A DNA stretch of 64,000 nucleotides from Schistosoma mansoni (taxonomy: Eukaryota > Platyhelminthes > Trematoda > Strigeidida > Schistosomatidae), in the NCBI RefSeq assembly GCF_000237925.1, contig NC_031497.1, positions 7,428,831 to 7,492,830 on the forward strand. Reading direction: 5' to 3'. The notes beneath the pieces were generated by a model. The model was not told where the DNA came from. It searched no databases and saw nothing but the letters and a program-made list of their open reading frames with translations. How positions within the stretch are numbered: position 1 is the stretch's first letter; each line of letters begins with the position of its first letter. Shown piece after piece: positions 23,623 through 34,740 of this stretch. The translations under genes and the position numbers were made by a program.

Positions 23623-25934
23623 ATATAACTGAATATTTTAAAGGTGAACATTAATGTTAGTTTGCAATAAATTAAGCTAATACTTAGCGATATGCATGCA
23701 TGATATTTTCAACTAAATGAAAGATATTTTATACAATTGGATCATAATAAAAAATACATATCTTGATGCAAATTAGTGTTTAGCGATAGAAAATGATCTT
23801 TAATTATGAGACTCATGTAAGAAAGTATGATTGACACTGAATTACAACTTTAAAAAAATCAAAATCTTAGTAAATAAACCCTCAATGAGGCATATATTTT
23901 CGAAATAAAGAACGGAAGACTAGCATATAGATAAAACATTTGTTTCTATGCGAAAGACTTAATGATTACATTAGTACTAAAGGAGTTTGTCATTATCAAA
24001 CATAAAGGTATGAAAGGTGGACTGAAGCCAATAAATCCTTGTCTCTTGTTTAGGCTACAGGTAACTGTGAAAACACCGTATAACTTGATCATTTCATTCT
24101 TTCTACTAACCAGTACACTTTTAATATAGATATTGCAATTTTAATTCCTTTATTATATAATCCAGAGTAAATATGAAGAGAGAACTGATATAAACTATCA
24201 GTTTTTCAAAGTACATTTACAGTTATTTGACTACAAATCAAAACATCGCTTAGATTAGGTCATAAGAATACAAAGTTTATGGAAGCGATGTGTTACATCG
24301 AGATGGTTCAGTTATAGATTAATTTGTTCTGGTATTGATATCGTAATTAAAACTGGTCAGAGTAAATCTGAATATTAAAGTCAACATGAATAGTATAAAC
24401 AGTGAAATTGAAATCAGTTCTAGATGGAAAAGTTAAGTGTGCATTCACCTTTAATAACAAAGAAATGTTTAAATTTTTGTTTAATAAGAACTTGAATAAA
24501 CTTAGTTATTCATTCTACAATCATTTCTATACATAATTACGTGAACCATTTTAACATTAATTCAATGGCTACATATATAATGAAAATTCGAGACATAGGT
24601 GTTCATTTTGTGTCTGATTGTTGTCTTTTGTTTGGTTCAAGTTAAACCACAGTTGATAACACACTACAGTGAAAGTTCTCAGTATCTGATAGCAAACAAA
24701 CGTAAATAGATATAACCAATCTGTTATAGCTATTTTTGTTAGTGAGTAAAACAGTAATAACACCACAGAATTGTTGTTATGAAATATCGCTTATTGTTTG
24801 AACTCGGAAATGTATACTATTGATTTCCCAATTCTGAACATGAAGCCCCTGCTTTTGCTGCCTGACATGCAATCATATGTGACAGAATAAAGTGTGCTTC
24901 CATTGTTTGTCTGTATTTGTGCATGAGTAGGCAAAGGAGATTGTGTGAAAGGGATTGAGATGATCTGTCAGTGACATTGATTTACTAAATATTCTTAGTG
25001 TATGACATAAAGATCTAGTTTTCAGTTTCTGGAGATGATTTTGTGTTGGTCCATTGATTTATTAGGTACCTCTTGTTGGAGTTGTAGGGATAATCATTTG
25101 TATGAAAATGGGCATCAATGGAGCAAATCTGACTTTTCGTTCAGTGAGTTTAAGCTTATCAGAATAGTATCTGTTTATAAGGCTTTCTTGAGCTTGGGTG
25201 TATTATTGTTGCTGCAATTTAATATTTGATCAAAACAACCTCAAATCAACAGATACACTGATTTAAATCCAGCTCATGATTGAATACAAGAGAGAGGCAA
25301 TCAGAGAAAGGGTCAAGCATAACACACAGATATATAATATAATGAAACATTCATACACAACTTATTAAAAGCAAATTTAATCTGTATACAATGAAAAAAG
25401 TTGTGAGTTGTACATAAACTCATTTTTGGTTAATAAAAATGCGACTATAAAATCGTTGCAATAAAAGCATCTTGCTCAAAAAAATGTAAAACTGCTGAAA
25501 TACTTCGGTAAAAATTGCAATGGTTTGTAAAATTTTCGTAAGTTATTTTAACGATTTAAATATCTTCAGTGCCCTTGGTATTCAAGATATTCATTACCTA
25601 TGGATATGTTTAGCGTTCATTGAGATGAATGGTTTAATTACAAAGTCCAGAACAGCAAATGACTCGTAGTAGTAAAAACAAATACACACATAAATCATAC
25701 TTAGTTTATTGGATTAATTCACTATAGTCCCTTATTTATTGATATGAGAAAATTTTTATAAAAAAATCTTTGTAAAACTAACCACTAAGAAACATAAACA
25801 ATAACTTTTTTTAAAAATATATAAATTATTTATTACTGGTCGAATGAATTAACAACACTCTTGGGATAATTTAATAGGTTAGTTTACTTGGTAACGTTAA
25901 TCAGTAAAATATTTTATTTTTTTTACCAAAAGAA
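23623..25934. other. AT-rich spacer, nothing recognised
   Basis: Open frames of 64-65 codons near 24569 and 25035 have no recognisable features. Confidence 0.5.
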
Positions 25935-26140
25935 AAACAATTGAAATATTACAAACAAAGATGGATAATGGCTAATAGTGGAATCCAGGACGCGCGTCAC
26001 TGCGTCCTATTTGGGACTCGTCAGCTGGATGTACCTGCATCTCAGATTCGATGTTCACTCTGGGACTCGAACCCAGTACCTTTCGCTTCAAACGCCATCA
26101 CGTTATCCACTCGGCCACTGAGTCCTGATAGCCACTTGAA
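25935..26140 (-). mobile_element. Family A element, head and core-altered hammerhead
   Basis: Antisense order: body start (ACAAAGATGGATAATGG), hammerhead near 25985-26032, B-box complement GACTCGAACCC and A-box complement CCACTCGGCCA, ending GATAGCCACTTG. The GAAAC box of the ribozyme is replaced (minus strand GGACGCAGTGACGCGC), nearly the same change as in 19665-19955. Stem I and CTGACGA are kept. Confidence 0.8.
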
Positions 26141-26175
26141 ATATTAATTTTCTCTTGATGAACAAATTTATTTCA

Positions 26176-26801
26176 ATAGTGTAATAACAAGACGAAGATT
26201 ATCAGAACTATATGATATATTAGAGCAGTGCATTTTGAACAATCTGATCACACATAAACTGGTTAACAATATTTATATATAAAGAAAATGAAAGGACAAC
26301 TAGACTAGAAATGGGGGGTAAGAGGAAACAGGGATAATAAAGAAAATAATGTGAATACAATTTGAAACCTAATCATTCTGGATAAGCTATTATTACCAGA
26401 GTAGGTTTAATTGAGAGCAAACTGTTTTTGAATACACAAAGGTGGTTTGAATTTTCATATGGCTAAAGGCTTCAATAAACCTTAGTATACACTCTTTTAC
26501 ACTTGTGTACAACATCACAATAGCCGAGTTAAGACCAACCTTATGGCAGTAGAGGATGATGGATGTTTATCCTCTACTCTTATCGGGTTATTTGATTCTA
26601 TTTGTTTCTGCAACCATTTTGGTACATGATCACATACCTTAATTTTGAGATCAAGATTACTCATCCCTATATATGTGTGACCGCATCCATATTTAAATTA
26701 GTCAATGTTCTTAACAAGTTTATATGTGATCAGATTGTTCGAAATTTATTGCACTAATGTATCACATAGTTTTGATAATCTTCATCTTCTTATTATACTA
26801 T
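26176..26801. mobile_element. Family E fold-back/MITE-like element with ~100-bp inverted ends
   Basis: The left arm (26176-26273) and right arm (26704-26801) are inverted copies at about 80 percent identity. Left reads ATAGTGTAATAACAAGACGA then AGATTATCAGAACTATATGA and GAACAATCTGATCACA. Right, reverse-complemented, reads ATAGTATAATAAGAAGATGA then AGATTATCAAAACTATGTGA and GAACAATCTGATCACA. The 430-bp centre has no coding. Other copies: 37295-37785 and a lone arm at 40747-40835. No clear target duplication; superfamily unknown. Confidence 0.7.
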
Positions 26802-27271
26802 CGAAAAAAATTTATATCGAAACGTTTTTAGAATAGACAGTCGAACTTTTACTAATTTTTTGACCGATAAAGACTCTAAATTTGCATACAAAACAACCAT
26901 ATCTGAAAATTACTTTTTCAAGCAGTGTACTGGTGAGTATATCATTTAACAAGATTTATTAAATATCATAATGACTATATTAGTTAGTATATGTTTGATA
27001 CGTGATTAATTCCAAGTGAAACTATAATTCTTGTTATAAATTCATGTTTTTCTCTTATTCTACTCACAATTAATGTTAATCTGAGAATACATATACATTG
27101 AAAAGTACAAAAAAGATACATAAATATGTATGTAATTAGTTAAGCTTTATACTATTGTTTTTATAGTGAAAAGCAAATTACTTACAGTTTTAAATTGTCA
27201 ATGTTTATTAATGACGTAATAAAACAAAATGGGTTCCTTGTGATGTTTACTTCGAATAGAAAAAATTAATA
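26802..27271. other. AT-rich spacer, nothing recognised
   Basis: No gene or known repeat seen. Confidence 0.5.
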
Positions 27272-27487
27272 ACATTGAGTTCTGCTGAATAATGGTTAAG
27301 ATTAAAAAATATAGGACGAAATGCGCATTCGGTATTCCACTATTAGTCACTGTGCATCTTTGCTTAGAATGCCTGTGAATTAAGACGATATCGAGGCACT
27401 CCATATAGATTACACATATACCAATAAGAGGCTGATCAATCGCAGTTCTAAACATCAATGGAAAGATTCAAGTTCATCATACCAAGC
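27272..27487 (+). mobile_element. Family A element (sense), hammerhead 5' part replaced
   Basis: It starts with GCTGAATAATGGTTAAGATT, AATATAGGACGAAATGCGCA, then body AATTAAGACGATATCGAGGC, AACATCAATGGAAAGATTCA and junction ACCAAGCGAATTTAAATTT. The replaced 5' part is shared with 16640-16680 (minus). The usual tRNA-like head is absent. Confidence 0.75.
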
Positions 27488-30263
27488 GAATTTAAATTTC
27501 CTATTTAGCTTTTAAAATATATAATGCCTAATCCAAGAAATTTGATAATGAACTCAAAAATGTGAAAAGTAAAATATCCTTTTAAAAATAATGAATTCAA
27601 TTCATTATTCTCAATGGCTTTAAAAATGGCAGACGATAGTAGATGATAGTAGAACATTACACTCGGAAATAAAAGTTTATTTAAACCATGTCGATATTAA
27701 ATCAAGATAGAAAGGATTTTCTGTGTCACTAGAAGAAGATAGGTTTTAACAAAAAGAAGTAACTCATTTATTTAGGATTAAAAATTCGAATTTTCAACTC
27801 ACAAGTTGTAAACTTAAAATGACCTTATTGTTAACATTGTTGCGATGTTAGTGATAAAATCTCACAATGCATGCTTAAATTTTATATGAAACGGATACCG
27901 TATTGTCGGTTACCATATTAAGCTCATATAGCTTATTCTAGCTTCTGAACAAGCCAATTTATCTATTCTTCTTGAGCCAAGTTTTGACCTTGTTAATTAT
28001 TCGCTTTTCAACGGTGACTGTTTTTGTATGAGCGTACTTATGTGTAGTGTACATCTTTTCCTACTCATCACATATCTGTAATTACTTTTGTGTGACTATA
28101 AATATCGATTAACGTTTGGTTAAATGGGAGTTGGCTTACATGTTTCTTCTACTGCGTGTCATTTCACTTCGCTCTTTTCTATTCACTTCATTCCTCTGAT
28201 TGTCTGTTCAAATTAATGATTGTACGAAATATATGTATTCGACTTATTCGGTTATACACTGAAGCGGATTAAGTCGATGAAATATACAAGGATAACCGAC
28301 ATGTATAATTTGATGACAATCAGCAAAAATCTAATTAGAGTCAGATATAGGGCCACAAAAATCCCATCAATTTACTACTCAATAGTTTTACAACTTCGTC
28401 AAGGTATGTTACTATCATAACTGTTTATTGATTATATTTTTAATACAATAATATTTCTGGATGACTATGAATAATTGTAAAATTCACAATGAACACCAGT
28501 AGAGTTGTCTCAGAAATGAAATAAATCGGTTAGAAAATAAAACCATTTTATTGAAAGTGGTACAATTTAAATGGTCATTCAATGAAGTTATTGCCTATTT
28601 GATTTCTAACTTCGTATTTCCTAATACTAAGTTGTAGCATACTCTGTTTCTTTTTTTGTTTAATTAATGATAACTAACTGAACCAAAACTGAAATTCATC
28701 TCATCAGCATTCATATAATAGTTTTACGTATATAGTTTATAACCAAAATGTAGAATCTTTACATGAAAATACGCAGTTACCTTATTACGCATTTTCTCAA
28801 ATTGTTCTTAGTAAACCAATCTTATTGTTATTAAAATAAAAAATAATTCATTTAACCAATAACCAAAATATAAACAAGCGTAAACCTTTTTTTTCTATTT
28901 AACAAGAATACAAAGAATATTTGGATTTTTCTAAATCACATGATAGTTAATAAATTTGTAGAGTTTTATTATTGTGTTTGATTGAGCTAACCGTTTTGAA
29001 AAGATCCAGAAGAGAATTCAACAACAAATGGTAATATTTACACTTCGTTTTTCCATCTTTCAACAGTGTTTTGATCGACCGCTAAATATTAGTCAATATC
29101 ATCTTTTCCAATCCTTAATTGTCACCGAATCATGTCGATTAGCTTTATGATCTAACGGATGAGGTGGGTGATGATAAATTTAAGACACTACGTGACTATT
29201 GATGTAAGTCGCAAAATCCAAGTTCAATGACTATTAGCATCCGTCAACAAGAAATATGTGAAACACTTAGATTTGAGTGGAACAGTTCCATGGTTATATA
29301 TCCTTGCTTAGATATTTATGTAGAGACTAAAAACCTCAAGAAAACAGTTGACAACAACATTCATTCAGTGAGCAGTCTTTATTGGTATATTTAATGTTTT
29401 AAAAAAGGATTCAAATAATTTCACTCAAGTGGGATAATTTATATAATCAAGAAGTTTGACTGGTTCTGTAAGTATTCTAAAACATGTAAATTCTATAAAG
29501 ACTACGTAACTGACTATACAAGCCAATATATTAAAAACTAATCATTTTCATCAACTTTTGTTTAACAATAAAAGGTGTCAACTTACCCTACTGTCAGATG
29601 ATATTTAGTTATGCACACTCTAAGAGATAGAAGTTATGACAAAAAACCATTGGAAAATTTTTTAAACGAACGTATTTGTTGCTTACGGGATATGAAACTT
29701 GTGAGAAACAGACCACTGAAGCGGTGAGCAATAAGAAAATAATACGTAGTAACATGAAAGTAGTTAATTTCAAATGACAGCTCATGTTTATTTCCCTATT
29801 ACAAAAAATTATTATTTTATAACTTATAGTTAATTTACTGGTTACAAAGAAGTTGCTTTAGACAGATTTTATGAATGCTTGATCGACTATATTAATAAGG
29901 GAGAAGTGAGTATTCCTGTTAACATATTCTAAGGTACTCAACTTCGAATATCTTGTAAACAGAATTATATCCAATTTTTATTCTTGGCGAAAGCACTTTG
30001 AAATGAATAACAACTAAAACCTTAAAATGATGAGTCTCTCATGTGAAACTGAAGGTCCTTGAATCGATCTCGAATGGGTTCGAGGAACTGTACTGCAAAA
30101 ATGGTCTTCGGTATCATTGTATAAACAAAAATAAACACGATGATACCAGGAATTATCGGGTCTTTTACTAGAAATGATTTATTCAGGTTACTCAGTCAGA
30201 ATTGTTCAAGTGGCAATCTTCAGTCACCATGCTTGATTTCAATGTTCGCTATGGATGACTCTC
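27488..30263. other. AT-rich spacer, mostly unrecognised
   Basis: A block near 27904-28260 has an LTR-like look (TGTCGGTTACC, ACTATAAATATCG) but no second copy here. A small inverted repeat GGTATCATTGT/ACGATGATACC lies at about 30110-30147. No gene is seen. Confidence 0.4.
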
Positions 30264-30292
30264 ATATATATATAATATATATATATATATAT
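30264..30292. repeat. (TA)n microsatellite
   Basis: A TA run with one AA interruption. Confidence 0.85.
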
Positions 30293-30944
30293 CGACCATG
30301 CATTACTTAATTGGTTTTATCAAATTTGTTTTTCTATATATTTCGAATGGTAAATAATTCATTAAGTATTAACTTCATCGACTATATAGTAGAATAATTA
30401 GATTACCTATCTTTAAGTTGTTAGCTTAGTCATTTACATGAATATCGATAAATAAATAGTGAAAACAAATTCTTCATTGATTCGAAAAAAGAATATTGAC
30501 TGAAACCAAACCAACCAAATTCTTCAGTTTATTAAACTGTTAAACTAAAATAAATTAGTTAAACTAATATCGATTCATTATAGTAGCCGTTGATAATCTT
30601 AAGTATTCTATGTAGGAATGAGCTCTTTAATATATACAATGTTTATAATTCCCGAAAACTTAATCATGACAGGTGCAGTGCTATCAGAAATACTGATTTT
30701 GAGACCGGAAAAAGGGGTCATGTAAAAATATGAGAGTGATTAAAACAAGGGCGCTCTGAGACGCTTTTTCTTCTGGTCTTGGGTCTTAATAGTAATGCAG
30801 CAATTACACGGAAAAAAACATTTATCAGCTCATTTGAAATCAATCACCGCTTGTAGCCCTTCTAGGGATACCACCGGTCTAATGCGAGGATAAATGAGCA
30901 GGGTTACGAAAGGGACCAGCAATACCATTCCGTAGAAAACAACA

Positions 30945-31304
30945 TTGCTAAAAATGCCATTCAGAAAAAACAAGTCTAACCATTTAAACTCTGCAATCCG
31001 AGTCGAACAATCTTTAATCAGAAGAATTATGATACTGAATCCACCGGACATCGAAGCAGCCCACACAGACCTTCCTATAGATGTCACTCCACCAACGATG
31101 GAAGAAATCAGCGTAGCCATCAGACAAATCAAGAGTCATAAAGCAGTAGGACCTGACAACATACCAGCTAAAGCACTCAAGTCAGACATAGAAGTAACTG
31201 CAAACATTCTCCACATTCTCCTGAAGAAGATTTGGGAGGAACAACAAGTGCCAAAGGACTGGAAAGAAGGACACCTCATCAAAATAATAAAAAATGACAT
31301 CTGA
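30945..31304 (+). pseudogene. RTE reverse transcriptase, N-terminal part
   Basis: It reads P-P-D-I-E-A-A-H-T-D-L-P-I-D-V, then E-E-I-S-V-A-I-R-Q-I-K-S-H-K-A-V-G-P-D-N-I-P (the RT fingers entry motif G-P-D-x-I-P), then W-K-E-G-H-L-I-K-I. The frame breaks soon after. The next conserved text (L-R-D-Q-Q-A-G-F-like) lies near 31400 in another frame. Confidence 0.8.
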
Positions 31305-31642
31305 GCAAATATGAGAACTAAAATGACATTACACTACTACCGGGACCAGGAAAGATTTTCAACAGAATGTTGCTGAACTGGATGAAAGATGCAGTGGACG
31401 CCCGGCTTCGAGATCAACAGGCTGGATTCCACAAAGAGGTGACGTTTAGATTCAACTGTGACCGTATGGATCATAGTTGATCAGTCAATTGAATAAAACT
31501 CGTATACATCAACTTTATTGACTATTAAAAAGCATTCGACAGCGTGGATAGGTGAACATTATGGGAACTTCTTCGACATTAGGGTGTATTTGAGAAGATC
31601 ATCAACATCATCCGGAATTCATACTACGGACTACAATAAAAA

Positions 31643-32122
31643 ATGGTGCATGGAGGACAGATGACAGATACATTCCATGTGGGGACCGGTGTCAGACGGG
31701 TCTGCCTACTCTCCTCCTTCCTCTTTCTTCTGGTGGTTGACTGTTTTATGAAAACCTCTACATCTGAGGGGAAGCACAGAATACAATGGACATCTCAGAA
31801 TCAATTAGACTATTTGGACTTCGCAGATGACCTAGCCCTCCCATCCTATACACACAAGCAAATACAGACGAAGACAACTAATGTAGCAGTAGCCACTGCA
31901 TCAATAGGCCTCAACATTCACATAGGAAAAAGCAAGATCCTCATATACATAACGGAGAACGCCAAGCCAATCACACTTGATGGCAAAACTCTGGAAGATG
32001 TGGAAACGTTCAGGTACCTGAGAAGCATCATTGATGAACAAGGAGGTTCTGATGCAGACGTAAAGGAAAGGATTGACAAAGTAAGGACTGAATTCCTACA
32101 ATTTAATAACATATGGAACTGA
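31643..32122 (+). pseudogene. RTE reverse transcriptase, palm and thumb part
   Basis: A 159-codon open stretch with V-H-G-G-Q-M-T-D, T-G-V-R-R-V-C-L-L-S-S (altered from R-Q-G-C-L-L-S-P), L-D-F-A-D-D-L-A-L (catalytic Asp pair kept), I-G-L-N-I-H-I-G-K-S-K and I-T-L-D-G-K-T-L-E-D-V-E-T-F-like text. The frame ends with a stop after N-N-I-W-N. The C-terminal region goes on in other frames to 32880. Confidence 0.8.
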
Positions 32123-32174
32123 AAACAACTGTCAACCAATATCAAAGTCGGAATCCTCAATAAGAACGTCAAAA

Positions 32175-32466
32175 CAGTTTATTTATTTATTTCAACACAT
32201 AAACATCGTTATGAGGAGGCAGCAAATAAATATGCGCCATATAAATAATTCGATTTGTGTGGGGGCTGTGATACTGCCCGAGTGTCAAGGCTTCAAAATC
32301 CACCAACCCAGTTAAAGCACCGAACATCCGCTTTTCGTAAACATTACTTCCGCTGCGAGATATTCAGTAGGACTTCCCAGGCAGTGGTTGTATGCACATG
32401 GCCATGTAAGAGCATTTCGAGAGGAAGAACTGACTCTCTCCACTTTCTGCCGTACCTGAGCATTTG
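32175..32466 (-). mobile_element. Nested 5'-truncated non-LTR element end
   Basis: It interrupts the RTE C-terminal region. ACAGTT ends the left flank and recurs right after the insert, and the uninterrupted version CAGTTCTACTGTATGAGGC is seen in the first copy near 2350. The inserted strand is minus: it ends at 32175 in a short AAATAAATAAATAA tail. Upstream of that it reads through a region open for about 55 codons (T-P-Q-M-L-R-Y-G-R-K-W, A-W-E-V-L). The clade is not certain. Confidence 0.6.
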
Positions 32467-32928
32467 GGGGGTAATGACAGTTCTACTGTACTGAGCTGAA
32501 ACTCGGAGAACTAACACGACCATAATCAAAAACGGTGCAGATATTTACAAACTGTTGTCCCCACAAGATGCTAAATGTTTGTTAACCGGATATCATCAAC
32601 AGCAGTTTACTATAGGAGAGAACAAGCCAGCTTTGATCTGAACAGGAAATTAGGAAGAGACTCTGAATGTGGATAGGACATACATTACGAAAATGACTAA
32701 ACTACATCATGAAGCAAGTACTAACTTGGAATCCTGAAAAGAAAGGGAAAAGAGGAAGACCAAAGAACACACTGAGTCGAGAATTGGAAGCAGAGATGAA
32801 AAGAATGAAAAGCAACTGAAAACAACTGGATAGAATCGTTCAGAACAGAGTTCGACGGAGAGTGCTAGTGGGTGACCTATACTTCTTGACGAGGGTTAAC
32901 AGGTGTAAGTAAGTAAGTCATTTAAAAT

Positions 32929-33714
32929 CTAAAAATTTATATGTTTCAAACTGATTGAACGTAAAAACGTTGTTACTACTATTTGATTTTCAGTACTGGT
33001 CTCCTTTTCATCATAGATTTAAATGACTATAAATGTCGCAGCTATTATCTTTACAAAACGCTTTTACTATCTATTCATAAACCTGTTGAGGAACTCAGAG
33101 GTATTAAGTGACAGCTTTGGCTTACAAGGATTGTTATTAAGGTGAGTTGCTGAAAAAAATATATCAGTTCATTAAGTATTTAACAACACCAGTTAAATGA
33201 AACTTTACTGGTTGAAAAGCCTTTCAGTTTACAGATGTATTTTATAAATTACTGAACATATTATTATCAGGGAAATAAATTTATTTTCTTTTTCCGTGCT
33301 ATTCTACTGATCCAGATAGTAAGTATGATTCATTATTTCTTAAGAAAACAAATCATTAAAAAGATAAAAACTTCAACTTAATCCCATTATTATCCCAATT
33401 TTAAATGTAATAAAAATTTAATAATGAAATCTAAACAACAATTTTGTTTAATAATTAGCGCTATTTTGTCATTAACTTTCCATATTTACATTAACATAAG
33501 TAATTCTGTCCGTAAAATTATTATCCATGGATACAGGAAATCATGGTGTTTATAATTACTTTTATAGCGATAATGTTAGTTATCTATGGAAAAACTGACT
33601 GCTGGATTTCACCGAAGCAGCTCAATAAGAATGACGCATTCGTTAAGTTAATAATCATGAAAAATAACAATTGTTATGCGTAAATAATAGTAATTATTAT
33701 TGTTATTCATTTTG
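32929..33714. other. AT-rich spacer, nothing recognised
   Basis: No gene or known repeat seen. Confidence 0.5.
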
Positions 33715-33950
33715 TATTGGTTGTTTGAATCTTCCCATCGATATTTATGACTGCGATTGATCAGTCTCTTATTGGCATATATGCATCCTGTACGGATTGC
33801 CTCGATTTTGTCTTAATTCACTAGGATTCTGAGCAAAGATGGATGGTGGCTAGCATCAACTCTGGGATGCAGGTACATCCAGCTGACGAATCTCAAATAG
33901 GACGAAACGTGCACCGTGGATTTTAATGGTACCCACCATCAATCTTTACT
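33715..33950. mobile_element. Family A fold-back copy
   Basis: 33715-33858 is antisense tail and body (TTGTATTGGTTGTTTGAATC to GATGGATGGTGGCTAGCA). From 33859 it continues as sense ribozyme region (TCAACTCTGGGATGCAGGTA, stem I ATCCAG, CTGACGA, CGAAAC) and ends CCACCATCAATCTTTACTC. The two halves share the hinge text GGATGGTGGCTAGCA / TGGTACCCACCATC. There is no tRNA-like head. Confidence 0.75.
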
Positions 33951-34627
33951 CATTATTGTTGTCAATAATATCAATTCTTAGTATTTTCATTAAGCTCTTT
34001 ATCTGGATAAGGCACTCTTTGGTTGTTAGAATAATTAAACTGTACAAAATTAGGTTAAATGAAATCAGAGTTTAATGGAGTTGGCTAGATTCTAAATGAA
34101 TTCGATTCAGTATATATGACTGGAAAAGAAACTAATAAAGTTAAACTTTCACTTATTCTCTCATTATAGAAAAAAGATGTTCCATAAACTGAAAAATCAA
34201 AAGTAAACAACATATTCAATCAAACTAATGTATTGATTGTTTTGACAAGTAAGTGAATAAAATTAACAAAAAATGTACAAGAAATGTTTTCACAAAAGAC
34301 TATATTTCAACATCGTAGCACTGAAATTATGAAGTTCCCATTATGATTAGTCTTTGAAGTGTAATTCATTAAATATAATTGGTTACGATGGAAATCGAAA
34401 ATTCCATAAAATTGATATGCACATGAAAAATTAAATCTATATGGCTGTGAGTAAATAAGCATTTGATCACGTTATACATTGTAAAGTGTATTGTATCCTA
34501 AACGTGAACTATGCTAAAATAGAGTTTTCATGTTAGTATGAATGAAAATAGTGCAAACAATCAAATTGACTAAGCATAATTTTTCTCTCGACTGTCACTT
34601 TCTTAGCAGTACTAAAGACTGATAAGC
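33951..34627. other. AT-rich spacer, nothing recognised
   Basis: No gene or known repeat seen. Confidence 0.5.
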
Positions 34628-34740
34628 AGTGATAGATGATGGCTAGCAGTGGAATCCAGAACGCGCGTTTAGTCCTATTTCAGGCACTTCACTCAGATAT
34701 ACATGCATCAGTGAGAAAACTCAAACAACCAATACGAAAA
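34628..34740. mobile_element. Short family A fold-back copy
   Basis: Antisense hammerhead remnant (ATGGCTAGCAGTGGAATCCA, GAACGCGCGTTTAGTCCTAT), followed after CATGCATC by a sense tail (GAAAACTCAAACAACCAATA). It has lost head and body. Confidence 0.65.

Larger units (their letters stand above)
30841..32917 (+). mobile_element. Internally deleted RTE LINE with 11-bp target duplication
   Basis: The element is bounded by TCATTTGAAAT (30830-30840) and TCATTTAAAAT (32918-32928), a target-site duplication with one mismatch. It starts with a full 5' end (CAATCACCGCTTGTAGCCC) and ends in AGGTGTAAGTAAGTAAG. After about 150 bp of 5' region it jumps straight into the pre-RT segment (S-N-H-L-N-S-A-I-R-V), so the whole endonuclease is missing. 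RT coding is then split over several frames. A second LINE end is nested at 32175-32466. Confidence 0.85.

Noticed and set aside
27904-28259. LTR-like block (TGTCGG start, ACTATAAATATCG)
   Set aside because: No second copy in the window and no target duplication; not enough to call.
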